A program made the translations under genes and the position numbers. Shown in pieces: positions 14,455 through 28,000 of a stretch of DNA of 64,000 bases (positions are counted from its first letter, which is position 1; every line of letters starts with the position of its first letter). The notes below the pieces were generated by a model. It searched no databases, was not told where the DNA came from, and saw only the letters and a program-made list of their open reading frames with translations. Source of the DNA: Paragonimus westermani. Taxonomy: Eukaryota; Platyhelminthes; Trematoda; Plagiorchiida; Troglotrematidae. Where the stretch lies: NCBI GenBank assembly GCA_008508345.1, contig QNGE01001705.1, positions 68,205 to 132,204 of the forward strand, in the 5' to 3' direction.

Positions 14455-14602
14455 TCGTCTCGAGAGCGAAACTCGAGTACAGTGCTTCTTTTCGAAAGAG
14501 GCCGGCTGAAAAGTTTATCTGCATGCGAAGGCTGGCATCAAATATGAGTAATGGTCAACCTGAAAATAAACCAAATCCCCGACTACTCATCAGTAAAATG
14601 CT
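14455..14602 (+). repeat. headless SINE copy in opposite orientation
   Basis: The same body as the preceding minus-strand copy (GAGAGCGAAACTCGAG onward, about 90% alike by eye) but on the plus strand and without the tRNA head. It continues past GGTCAACCTG into GAAAATAAACCAAATC, which also occurs at 18224-18265. The two copies form an inverted pair separated by about 75 bases. Confidence 0.75.
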
Positions 14603-15997
14603 TTCTTGTTCTGAATTCCGTTTACACTTTCACATCTCAAGCGGATTTGCGGTCACCTGTCTCCAGTTCCGTTTGCTTTGTTCTGAATGTGTACAGTTAC
14701 ATAGTTCTGTGTGGGTTTGCACAGTGGATCGATCAGACATGTGATGCACACGAGCAAACGCGCCAGCCCGTGCACGTGCAAAGACACACGCTGATTGGAA
14801 TTCACCCGTTTGAAGATGATGGACTATCGATCTGGTAGTGCACAACCAAGTAAGCGAACTAGATAGCAGATAACTCTTCAGCAGCTGTTCTCAGTGCGTA
14901 TCATGCGAGCTGAACGTCACTTTATAGCACAGAAGATTAGTGTACCTTGAATCTCCAAACTGTCTTGTCATGTGTTTATTGATGACGACTCAGGAATTTA
15001 ACTGAAAGGGTAGGTTCTGTGCATACTCAACAAAGAAAAGATCTTGGAGCAAAAGCTGTTCTCAATACATAATGATTGGACTCATGTAAGTAAGGAAAGC
15101 TTAGAATCAACCTCACGAAAAATGACTAAATGCACTTCGCTGGCAGCGTAAGTTATCAGCTGAATTCTCAGTGCAACCAAGGATCCTCATAACCTATTAG
15201 ACTTTGCGTTGGTACACAAATCTAAGTCTACCCCCACACTTTTGAACATTCCAATTTTGATAAGTACTTCAGCTCAGCAGCGCAAAACCAACGGAAGTAA
15301 ACTGTGACCATACAAAATAACTGTTTCTCTCAGCATCTATTATAGGTTTTTGATACACATTCTGCAAGACAAGGATTAACCTTAGCACTATCCATCAACA
15401 TTTTTCCTAGATATCCGTTCAAATTTAGTCCCAGAAAATTTTGCACTGAATATATATAACCGATTCTGGAGACAAGCATTGTATTTCCAAAAATACCTTA
15501 TAACGTTGGAGATACTTAAGTCTGACCTAACTGTGGACCAGCGGCTGCAGTCTACAAGGAAGATAATGGGCGCAGAGTGGGCTAGTACCAAAGTGGTGGA
15601 ACTAGGAAGGCCTTCAGCCAAAATTTCAGGTACTTGACCCAGTAGTTGAAAGGATGCAAGTGGAACAACCCCAAAACTTGAACAGGGTAACAATAACGCC
15701 AGCCGCCTGTAAGCAGTTGAACATTTGAAGAAAAGGACACCTAGTTCATATCACTCCTCCTAAGGAAGGCAGGGGTACAGAACAGACAAAGGCAACTACA
15801 CGGGTGTAGTTGTGATTTCTTGATAAATCTCGCTGCCGTCCAAAAACCATAAGCTAGCTTACTGTCACGTGAATCACCAAATATCTTGTACGACTAAATC
15901 TTTCAGATCGTCCAGATCTGGGTAAAGTTGTTCAAAATAATTCAAAATAATTATTTCCGACGGATTCGTTGGATGAGCAGTACTCTGGGTGACTCAC
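14603..15997. other. no recognised gene
   Basis: Open frames on both strands are below about 100 codons. At 15410-15640 the plus frame (VPENFALNIYNRFWRQ) and the minus frame are both open, which gives no strand preference. It should hold STK36 intron sequence downstream of exon 11. Confidence 0.4.
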
Positions 15998-16097
15998 TTG
16001 TTGCAAAGTCTCCGAGGTCAACATCGCACGAATCAGTTTAATAACCTGTTCAGGCAGCTCCGTTCGTTCGCAAAATCGCACGATAATGTCCACATCG
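15998..16097 (-). CDS. STK36: STK36 exon 11: helical repeat segment
   Basis: A 100-nt exon after an ACTTTGCAG acceptor, completing the codon split by exon 10 as Cys, and ending CAA|GTGAGT in phase 0. The residues [19 protein letters not shown] and LTSETLQQ correspond to human SDSVALYSFCREAGLPGLL and ESNSLQQ. The next exon was not found in the following kilobases; many short open segments exist, but none matched in both phase and similarity. Confidence 0.75.
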
Positions 16098-19000
16098 CTG
16101 CAAAGTGTTTGAATATAGTATGAGTATTCGTATAACCAGTGGATGTATAACATGTCTGGATTATAAGGAAGTGAATTAGACGTACACTTTTCGGCAGATC
16201 CTAAGAATACGTCAAACGTATCTTGACTTCACGTAAAGATTTATATCTTGTAAACAAACAGGACTAAATTGCTTGTTGATGTGTTGACCTCTCATGTAAG
16301 GACGACACAGCTAGTAAAATACATGCTTGAAGGAGTCACTTCATAATAAGTTCCAGTTGTCCAAACCATTATTCGACACTGGTTATATCAAGTTGTCTGA
16401 ACAAAGTAACGGTGCGCCCAGGGAACCTAAGAACAGCCCAATCTCACGATACTCCTAAAGAGTATTTGCACATACACACACGCTTTGAACGATTTTTGGT
16501 CACAGTTGAGCCACGTTTCACACTACTTACCATTTGACTGTCACCAAATTTGTGACCAAATGTAAAATGGTTTTCAAATAAGCAGCAGCCTCCAACCCCT
16601 GATTGATCTCCTTCGGTACGTTCTTCATTCCCACAGTGTCCGCGGACAATGGTCGAGGGCGTGCCTGCTTCGGAAGTGCACATCTTTCTGCAAGCACTAC
16701 AGTCCATGATTGTATAGACTTCCAGTCGGCTCGGTCTTCAATCACCGAAGCCGATGCCAAGCGTAAAGCCACTCGGCGTGCAAATTCTTCATCGCGTAAG
16801 AGACTCAGGGCAGTACGTTTTTGTGGTGGATTAAGCCTTTCCGATGAATGTCTCGAGATTTCTCGCTCTGAGCTGGATTGGGGAGCCAATTCTAGCTCAG
16901 TGGCATCAACTAATCGCTCCCAGGCCTCTACGCTATCTCTCAACCACCAGCCTTCCGTGTATTGGGCAGGCCGTTCAGGGTGCACGTCTGCTTGAGATTG
17001 ATCATCATTGACCGTTCGTAGCTGAGCTGAATTGGGCTTTCTTCGGGTGCGAACATCTTGGGTGTAAGCAGTTGAATGCGGTGCGTCCTGCAAATTTGAG
17101 ATAATGTTGATCCTGAGTGAAATCCAGATTAGACGCACAGTGTGATACAAAGCTTGTGTGTAATTGCCAACAAAAGTTGCACACAAGCATTTAACTACTG
17201 GAAAATAACAGAGAAGAGCGAGCTAAAGTGGTCTAAGTGTGTCCTCGAGCATTGGTTTAAAGTCGAGTATTTCGTTGACGTAAGCCAAATATCATTCACA
17301 TCTGATCACAAACTTATGTATTAGTATAGAAATTATAGTCGGTGCCCTCGACTGTCGCTAACGCTCGCAGGCAATGTGAACAGTGGGAGATTGAGCATTT
17401 TTATGATATAACTAACACCGTGCCATGAAATTCAAGTTGAGTGCGTCAAGCTTAACCATAAAAGATTGTGAATAATGTTGAGTTTTTCTAATCGATTCGA
17501 AAGGATATAATAACTGTCCTGTTAACTCTAGTCACTGACCCTACCGGTAGGACTTTTTAACCAACTGGAACACACGGAATTCTGTATATTCAGTAGCGTG
17601 TTGATAAGTCAGGTTTTAGTCAAATTCAGTGGGTTTGTGGTGCTAAGTTTGATCTTTTTACACAAGAAGTGCAGCGAGCAGACTCAGAAAGTTGTGGCTT
17701 CTAACAATAACAAGAACATGTGAGACAACTGAAGAGGAAACCTTGGAGGTGTTGAGTACCACGTACACTAGAAAGCTGATCTGGTCGGTATTAGAGTGGT
17801 ATTGTAAACAACATTAACTGAACACACATGTAGTATTCCAAAAGGATAACAGTAGACTTTTTAAGATATCAATCGCAACAGATCCAGTTGGATATCAGTT
17901 GCAAATAAACACTAGGTCTGTCAAGAAAACTCGAATGCTACACCAACTCGATTGTCGGCTGGGAGCATTAAAAATTAAGTTTGTAAGCATAGAACACAAA
18001 ACAAACTGCTTGCCGACCAATGTGACTGATCAAATTGACTGGATAGTGAGAGTGTCTCAAGACAAGCTAACATGATTTTCAAGTTGACCATCACTCTCAA
18101 TTGATTGCAGCCTTCACATTCAGATAGACTTTCCAGTGAGCTTCTTTCGAAAAGAAGCACTAGAGTCGAGTTTCGCCCTCATTAGACCTCGTCAGTAGTG
18201 CATATCCTTGTCACGGCCGGGATTTGAAAATAAACCAAATCACCGACCACCCATCAGTAACATAATTTTGCCTTCGGAGCAGTGTTCTGGTGACAGGTGC
18301 ACACCAATGATGTTCATTATGGTTGTGACAACAACGAAGTCTCATTGGAGTAAGCCCAAACAGAAGTACATCCAAAATAAGTATTATTGATTAAAAACTG
18401 TTAGCAGCAACGTGGACTAAAACAGTTTTGGAAGACACGCAACTTCACAGCTTGTGTGACGCTGATTGTTACAAAAGCACTGTTAAAATCTAAATAGCCA
18501 TAGTTTGCGAATTGTGTCTGTATACCAAACAATACCTTAAGCAGTTTTTACATTGTACAGATTACTAAATGAGACCAAGCTCGTTAAATCTAACTACTTC
18601 TCTCGGAAACACTAACTGAAGTCACGAGAACAACAAAGCAGCGAAAAAGACTTGTTTTTCTGTGCTTGATCATCAGGTTGCTGCTGCGTTGTACCAGTAA
18701 CGTTCATTTTCTTTTCAACAATGTAATCTACCAACAGAAAGATGGGATGACAGTCGGCTCGTCTCTAGGTCCTCTGTTAGGTGACGTTTTCATGAGCAAA
18801 CTGGAGACTAACCAACTGAGTGTGGTCATTGAACAGTTTGCATTTCACGAATGCTATGTTGATGATAATTTTGCTTTGCCAACGAGAATGCCAACATGAA
18901 TAGAGTTATGACGGCTTCTAACTCAGTCCATAACAGTACTGAGTTCGCTAGGGAGTCAGACAACAATGGTCAAACAATTTTTTTGGATGTTGGCATAGTA

Positions 19001-22000
19001 AGAAGAGAAGATGGTTTAATCCAACGAATTGTGTACAGAAAACAGACTTGGAGTGGTGAGTACATTCACTTTGACGGTTTCGTTCCGCTAAATCAAGAAC
19101 AAAACCTCATACGATGTCCGACGGGTAGGAAGTTGAAGATCTACACCCCGAACACTACAAACTGATCTAGACTTTTTAAAAGAAGTGTTCATGCTGAATG
19201 ACTGCCAAATGCGTTCTATTCAGAAGACGATGCAGACGGTAGAGTCGAAACTTAAGCCACCCTCTGTGAATATGAAACTTGCGTCTATTAGTCTTCACTT
19301 CAAAGGAGATTCCATGCCCGAAGTCATCTCAAGAAAGCCCAGAAATTCAGTCGAAACAACCTACCTTGCCGCTTAATCGTGCGTGAATTTTCGTCTTACA
19401 CCCGTTATCATGTCATAAGTCAAAGACAAACTTCCATGTTCTACAACCACTTATTGCGTGTACTCATTTGTTTGCTCATGTCAAGCATCATATATTGGTG
19501 CTACTACAAGGCGATTGTTTGACAGAGTGCGGGAACGTCATCCTGCATGGTTGAACAGTGGTGTGATTAAAACGATTTCAAGCGCGTTTGTTGCTCACTT
19601 GACCAACTCTAACCATTCTGTCAGTAAGAAGTATGCTTTTCAGACAAGAAATCGATCAAAAATGGTGAGATCCCGAACGCTGACCGTTTCCTAGCTTTGT
19701 ATGATACAATTCCACCTAGACCTAACAGCTTAGGTCGTCGCATTAGCACACAGGGTCATGTAGTGTAATCAGTTTTGAGTGGAATGACTCGTCTGCATTG
19801 TTCTAAATTCATTACACAGTCAGCTTTTCCTTACTCTTATCCATCAATTATCAAAAGTTCACGTGATGTGATTTACTCTCTTTCTCCACGTACGTTCAAG
19901 TGGTCTTCCGATATTTTATTCCAAACGATGTCTATACATAAAGCTGCTTTCCGATGTGGCAAGAAAGTATTTTTCTGTTTTACAATAAGGCACCGTCCAT
20001 ATATAGTTTAAAATCATCATCATCATTGACAGCAATACCTCAGTGGTCGACATCGATGCTTAACAACTACACACCCGTGAAAGAAAGTAACTTTGGGCTA
20101 CAGGTAAGGTAAGGGCAGGGAATGAGCTTAGTTCACTAAAAAAACAATCTAAAGTAAGTAATCGACAACAAGGCGGTTGTATTCGTAGCAAGCACACAAC
20201 AGCGTTGCAACAAGAGGTAAGAATGCATCTATAAGACAGCATTCTTGTGATTTTTACTTCCTCACCCAATGCCACAGGCAATTTATCCAGGCAATTATGG
20301 CATTCTCACCAGCAGACGTGATTAGATAATAAGTGGTTCATTATTTACGGCTGAATTGTCAACGATATTCACAGTGATAGATCACCACCAGAGGAGCACA
20401 GCCAAAGTAAGTTGAGTACCCATCCATCTAGAATCGACGCTGACAAGACCAACTAGATTCACTGGAGTCGACACGGTTGAATGGTCATACCGAACGACTG
20501 TGTTTTGATGGCGATTAAAACGCGTGCGTCTAAGCCCGAAAGTTAAACCAAACAACCAACCGCACCAAGCTTTGTTAGAAAAATGAGTCAGCTCAGTAAT
20601 CCGAGGTAAATCAAAACCTTTGCATTAAGCTGTCATATTTACATAGCGACCTGAATAAATAAACATAGCTACGATCTAAGGGCAAATTATCAGTCAAATG
20701 CGACTTGCATGAGTCAACTCAGTTGAATTCAGTGAACTACCGGGGGGTTTCATGTAGAGTACATTCCGAGAACGCTCTCTTAATATACAAAAGGTAATTT
20801 CACCTAATAGATTTGAGGTATGAGCAGATAAGTCGCTTAAATCTTCTTTGACTCCCTCTTTTCGGTCAACCCCAAGGCAGTTGTGAACTGAACTGAACAG
20901 AATTCTCCATGCATTCCTGTATTATGGAGGGAAGTGTCAATAGAGTTCACAAGTCGCTGTCTACTCTTTTCTGCGTGGATCGTTCCGTTATAAAACTTTA
21001 GAATTTTTAATTACGCTCCTATACTGCTATTATTACGACAGTTATTCACAAAAAAAACATATAATTACTGTAGGCGGTAATCCATCAGTGACCGAGAAAT
21101 CCTTAGCTACCATTAGATCGGTGAAAGAATGTTCATTATAGACATAGCGATGGTGAGAGTGGAGGACTTCAATCTACTAAGTTAAATGTCAAAAATCCTC
21201 CTCGATCAAGACAAACAGCCAAGCTGACAGTAAGAGTAATTCAGCGTCTCCAAGTTTTCGCAGCTTAGTTCCATTCGTTGTCATATTCTTTCAGTGGAAC
21301 GAAGGGAGTATTCATGTTACTGCACCAGATTAACTGAAACCTTCCAGAACGTCCGCAACAACCAGGTTCCACGGTTAACAGGTGAACCCTGTCAACATTA
21401 AACAAAATATTAGTAAGTTTCAGTCATCTTTAGTGAGTCATCAACTATTAACATCATGCGTGAAGCCAGGTAGCTCCGATAGTTTCAAAGGATGGTCGAC
21501 ATCGGAGACGATTAGTTAACTTTCTCGACGCGCTGTCAAACCATCCCAGTGTGTACGTATCTGAACACAATACAAAATATCTGCCTCTTAACCTCGCCAA
21601 TGTTCGTTTGTTCAGACCATTTGATGCACGGAAAAGAAGTGCGCTTTAATGGTCAAATGGTTAAAAACTGATTAGGCCGACTAGGTATTTGAGGTCAGCT
21701 TTTAACGGCATTAGTATTAGTGACGGTTGAAAATTTGTATCACATTTCATGGCTGCATTGATGACAAGCGACTTTAGAAATTGTCAGCAAATCAGACAAA
21801 TCCAAGCGGTCGAGTGGCATGGTGATTACATTCATCCCCGTCGCCAGTGAGTGACACTGTCGAACTTTGCTACCTATCAACCACTGCTCACAAAAAATGT
21901 GGGCCTCGCAAGGATCAACCCAACCTGGTTGTTCATTCGAGGGTTCGGGCAGAAGCGACATTCCACAACAAAACTTATACTGTCATATCAACAGAATAAC

Positions 22001-25000
22001 ACATTTATGAATCTGTTTGTAAGAGTCATTTAAAAATTTGAGAAATGTTATCCAGCCGGACTTCTAAAATTTATGTTGAAAACATTCCCCGATTGTTCAC
22101 CATTGTATTATAAGCCAGTATTATGTATTACAGAGTAATAAAAACCGGCGCTTTATTTTTCATAGAGTCGGGTTGCAACCGTAAGATTCTTGCGGTTCTC
22201 AGGTCAATTGTTAGCCACCACCTAAATGCAATTGACGATACGAATCAGTCTTTGCTCATAATGGAACCTACTCACCGATGTTACCAGTGGTCCATTGCAC
22301 TACCATAAACCGTGAATGCTACAATATCTTACTCCTGCACGTATTAAATGCAAATGAGAAACATTCTGTTGCCTACCAACAGAAACAAACGTCTCACAAT
22401 TATGGAGGGTGGTCAGGGCAAACCCCAATGCTAAACAGCGTGTCTTGATTCCTGCCCTGTGGAAGTACCGCATTTGGACTGAGACAATCACTATCTATTT
22501 CACGTGGACCATAGAATTTTTGCAGCTTTGAAGATCTACGGCTTTAATTTTTCCGTCTGATATAAACCTACAGGTTGCCACCTCCGTCTTCTGGCCGATA
22601 CGGTGTGTGAACAAAGCCGAACACTGAGGTGATTAGCCATCAAACTCGTGATTGTGACCGCATATTACTGACATTGCAAAATCAGACGTGTGTCATTTGG
22701 TTAAAACGTGTTGAACTCCATGTACACTTGTGGTGTGGATGTACAGAGGCGCGTCAGTTGTCGCTAAACGAAGCATAAAATTTGCCAACAATTCCCTGTG
22801 TTTCAAGCGATTGTTTGATGGGAAGTGAATAAACGATTCTATTGCCCACTGTCCATTACCTTCTAAGTAAAGACGTTGCATGTTCATCTAGTTCAAATAG
22901 GGATGTTTGCGGTAACTTGGTCGTATAATCAGATGCATGTTGACAGACGATACTGTTAGTTGTTCCACACCCGACAGAATTTGAATATTGCCGAAAGCGG
23001 ATGTTCATAAGTATAGAGGTTACTGAAAAGTTGAACACAACAACCTGGAAGATTGTAGCAGTCAAACACAAAAATAGAGGTCAACCCTTCTGGTTGGCCT
23101 TGAATGTAACTAGTAAGAAGACCAATACCAATACAGAGGGCAAAATTACATGCAATAGTTGCAGTACATTTTACCACAACGTAATTCCGCTGCACAGGCG
23201 TAGCGGATATTGAAAGAATTGATAGTTCGTCGTGTCAAGGGGTAGTGTAGATGGTTAAAGTACAAACCGGCTTCAGCTTGGTGTAGGACCAGATAAACTC
23301 ATTCAAGGTTAATGTGCTCAAAAGTATTGATCTTTTTTCTACAACTGTATGACCGGAAGGAATGACGCAGTAGATCCAATAAACACCAACACAAAAGCCG
23401 ACTTCATCAAGCGTTTGCAAACTTGCAAGTTTATAACGCTGACTGCAGTGTAGAAGAGACCGTAAACAATATGTGATGATTCAAATGTGCAAGTGTTATG
23501 TTAGGTATAAATTCCGAATTGCTAGACATTTGTTTGTTACTAGCAGCTTATGTTGTATATCGATGTGAAATCTCAGCAATTAGTTGTGGAACGCTTGTCC
23601 GTTTACATGTCGAATAATGATGATTAAGTTTCTTTGCAGTAGACTTTTGTGCCTAATAATCACCACCACTATCGTCAAGAGCGGCAATACATCAATGGTC
23701 CCCACTGTTGCTTAACAGTTATGAAACTACGAACAAAAGAGCAAACAATAGCCCACAAAATGGAAAACAAGGGAGGTGATCCAACCCTTAAAAACAATGA
23801 TGTTCATATCCAAACGTTCCACATCAAGGTGTGTACACCAGGCCCCAGGCTCAAACACGAATAGCTAACACCCAAGTGTCTGCGCTCCACCCCGCTCACA
23901 ATTAAGTATACCACTTCTACTGAGAAGAACGTTTCTGGTCGTTTTCCCCAAAAACTTGGACTACCAGGCTCAACTGGCAACCCGGTTGCAGGTGGACACA
24001 AGTATATATCGTTGTCAGAATCAAAGTTTGGTGACAGCAACGGTATATATTACTGATTAAGCTTAAAAATCATGAGTCCTGGGGCACATATGTCAGTTCA
24101 CAGACCGCTTCACAAGCCCCTCTTCAAGTCACACGTTGTATCATAACAATGAAGCTACTACTGAAGGCACATAGGAGCCACTTCGGGTATTGTAAAGCTG
24201 TATGAATGATTACACATTCTCTAGCCTAACTGCTACCATAACTGTTTCGAAAGATTCCTAAGCAGCTTATGGGGAAGTAGAATATTTGAAACAGTTCTAG
24301 ATTCTGTGAAAATCAGGACGGAAGTCAACAGCAGCAATCAACTCTTCGAAGATATTCTGGAGTTGGTTTCTAGCTACGTACACGCTTACCGAGAGATCAG
24401 ACACTCGATTCAGCTGCTTCTGTCCAATACTAGCCCCCGTTGCAGCAGCCGTTCTACAAGTATCCTTCACCTTCAGGTAGTCCTCATATATACCTTGCTC
24501 TCGTGCGTAGTCAGTCGAAATCCGATCTGTCCTTGGAGTTGGAGGAGCCTCAGTGCCTCCGTTTCGGTGGTGCTCGGGTTTTACTAGACCTCGACTAGGT
24601 ATATATGGCTGTGAGTAAGTGAATAACGGACAAGACAAACAAAATCGTAATTCAACTGGTTTTAATTGGTTTTCACCGTCCAGCGGTTGCTTGAAAGACA
24701 GCAGTAAACTTTACGCGGATAAAACGCGCGACCACTTAAATTTAGAACTAAAATATGTTTGGCAGCGGAGTTTAGATGAAGTGTGAATTTCCTAACGGAT
24801 CAACAATGCTGAATATAACTGGCAAAAAAGTACATCAGCTGAGACCAGGACAGACCTAGAATGACAAAAATTAGGTTCTGTCTAATGTAGAAATAAGAAA
24901 AGTACGGAGAAATCTTTACTTACATGCTCACCGTGATCAACGGATATCATCAAAAACATGATATTGAATTCAGGCATTCTAAATGAAACTGAACTTAACA

Positions 25001-28000
25001 GTGTCAAAAAACTATGCACGTTTCATGAAGGCAGATTTTGCAAACTTAAGGTATATCGTCAATTATGGGTCTGTTCCAAATTTATACATGTTACTCAGAA
25101 GCAAACACTAAACTGCCCAAATCTCATTGACATGTTCACTTTATAGTGCAGCATCAACTAATTTACAGTGTTTATCAAACGCGAATCGCCTTTTCAGAAT
25201 AGTTCACCACTGCGGACTCATTTTTAAATTTCGCAATTTCTGTCATCCATTTCTATCATCCGGCAAATCAACGTTGTTTCGTTGGAATATGGCTGGGTGC
25301 ATCGGATTCGGATTAGCCTGTCACAGTGACCGAAGCCAAAGGACGCTTGCGCACTTGGCTTGCGCCGCACCACTCTCGGTTCCACCCACACACCACATAT
25401 TCAGTGTGAACCCGAAGGAATAAGACTGGGAGGTGTGTTAGTGAGGCTTTTGTGTACAGCCGGCCAATGCTGGTTAGCCAGTTGATTGGCTATTAAGAAG
25501 AGGAAACTCTTCCCTCGGAAACTAAACAGAGAGAGGCTGCAATGACGAGATCTAAACTGAGGAGAAAGATTTTTGAAGCGTAATACAAAAAGCGTTGCAG
25601 TATAGGAGTGCAGGCTAGTGTGAAAAGCAAATTTTCATTGAATTATGAAAAGCCAGACAGACCATTCATCATACAATACACCAACAAAGCCGAAGAAAAG
25701 AATGGATAGAAGGCCGCAGACACCCAAGTTTCTGAAAAAATGAGCGGATTAATTGTCAACTATCAGGCTGTTGACCGATGCAGTCGTTAACAGGAGTATA
25801 ATGGATATACTGATATGACCTACCTGAGCCTAACTTACTCGTCGCCTCTTCGCCGACAGTGTGTTATGAGTACGTTCATGACCTACTAACCCCAAACGGC
25901 CAGCGCATTCGCGGCCGCACACATCGCAACGCCATATAGTCACGTCACCGCGACCTATGGCACCGATGGTTCCTTTGCGTACCGCACGCTTCCGCTCGCG
26001 ACCACGCAATAGTTGCTCGTTGAACGCTCGGACGCCCGCCCGAACCGTATTCCTCCAGGCCGTCCGGTTCAACGCCAAATCTTCCCAACATCTAAAATCA
26101 ATGTTACAACGTGAAAGACTTACCTGCACAACATCCTGGTACCTCTGCTTCTGACCATCGGGATTTCGCTTACCTGACTTCACTTGTCCGTACAGTAACT
26201 GCTTCGGGATACGGTCATCGCCCATCCGACGGACGTGACCGTGCTGATTCAGCATCAGCATGACTTCCATCCCGTCCATGTCCGTTCGCCGCAGTACCTC
26301 AGTGTTTGAAATCATGTCCGACCACCGAATATCCAAGATGTGCATTAGACACTGCACATGGAGGCAGCTCAGAGAGCTCACGTTCCGCTGATACAATGTC
26401 CACGTCTCACTGCTAAAAAGCAGTATAGACAGCACCATTGAGCGATAAACACACAGCTTGGTGGCCATCTTCAGGCTATGATTCTTTCAGACAAGCCTTC
26501 CAAGCCGTCCGAAGGCAGCACTAACCTTCGCTGGACGCGCTCTTCGCTAGCGGTCCACGGACAAATCTGTCGACAAGTTGCCACCCGAGTAGCAAAAATC
26601 CCCGCAGCCTTTCACATTGTCTCCAGCGATGCGATGCAGCACCTCCACCTTCGTTGGAATACAAAGGCACACACCCACATGCCTCCTGGTCCCAGATCTC
26701 CAGGTTTTCAATAGATACTAATGTGTGTGAGTAAAACCGTAAGGGGTGTAGCGCAAGCCACTTGTTGAGAAGGTTGCGCACGGGCATTTTTTGACTTCGG
26801 CCACTACGGAAGGGTAATCTGGAAGCGAATGCCACCAACCATGTGCATAAACGACGAAGAATTACTGTCCCAAAACTGCATTTACGAGATTTTGCTAACT
26901 TAGTTGTGATATCTTCTTCGGAGTGCACACATAAAATCAAAGGTATTGGTTGATCCAAAAATTAAGAAAGAACGTTTTTATAGGTGAATGAACTGTAGTC
27001 AATTAAGACAGCGGAAAACAAAAACTTGAACAGTATTATCACTGTCAGCAAGTTTGAAACAAAAGTTTTTCTGAATTGGTCTATGCTAAACCGTAATAAG
27101 TGCGACAAAGTTCGATAGTATGTTGTGCAACTCACTAAAGCAGAAGTTTTGGTTTCATTGCATGGTTGGTTGCGAATGGAAGGTATCGAAGACGATTCCG
27201 GAACTTTAACAGCATTGCAACTTTGCGGTCGCCGTTCAGGTGAATTCGTTTTGCGGTTTTGTCCCTTGTACATAGAATGTGATATAGAATGAATAGTGAT
27301 GTTCAAATTCAGTGCGACATGCAATTCGGTTTTTTAGATTTTAATAACTGTTAGTGTAGAGAAATAATTTTTCCTAAGTCACCTGGTAACTAACAATGTT
27401 TAGTAGCAGAGTATGAATTATGGAGTTGTGTGCTAGGAAACCTTCAATAACAAGCCTGTATGGTACGAAGATTTATAATGCTCTACTTTCTAAACTAAAC
27501 TGCTAATCGTCAATGCTGTCTGGTGAGATAATTCGTTGTTGCGCTTGATAGCAACCTGAGTTGCTTCTGTAGTAAGCTTGCGGAAAAGTGCACAACCTTG
27601 ATGTTACAAGTTCGACGTATTAAGATGGTAATCATCCGGTGCCAATTTTTAAGACATACAAATGTGTTTTCATGTTAAAGGTAACCCAGGTGTAGCCGCT
27701 GAAACACAGCGAAACGAAGCGTATGATACGGTACAAACAACTGAAATCCACAGTTAAATATTTAAAAGAAATATTTACCTTAAAAGCATCTGTAGATCCA
27801 GGTGTGTTGAATTGCATCGTTTCTTCTTACATGAAATAGTACAATTTAGTTAGTAACGTCTGTAACTTACCAGCAACCGCATTTTGGGTTAGTTTCCTGT
27901 TAGAATTCTGCATTTGATTTGAGCTTCCTGTTACACTATGTTCATTATATAAAACAGCCGACGGTTTTTCATTCCTTGATTGACTGATATCAACTGAACG

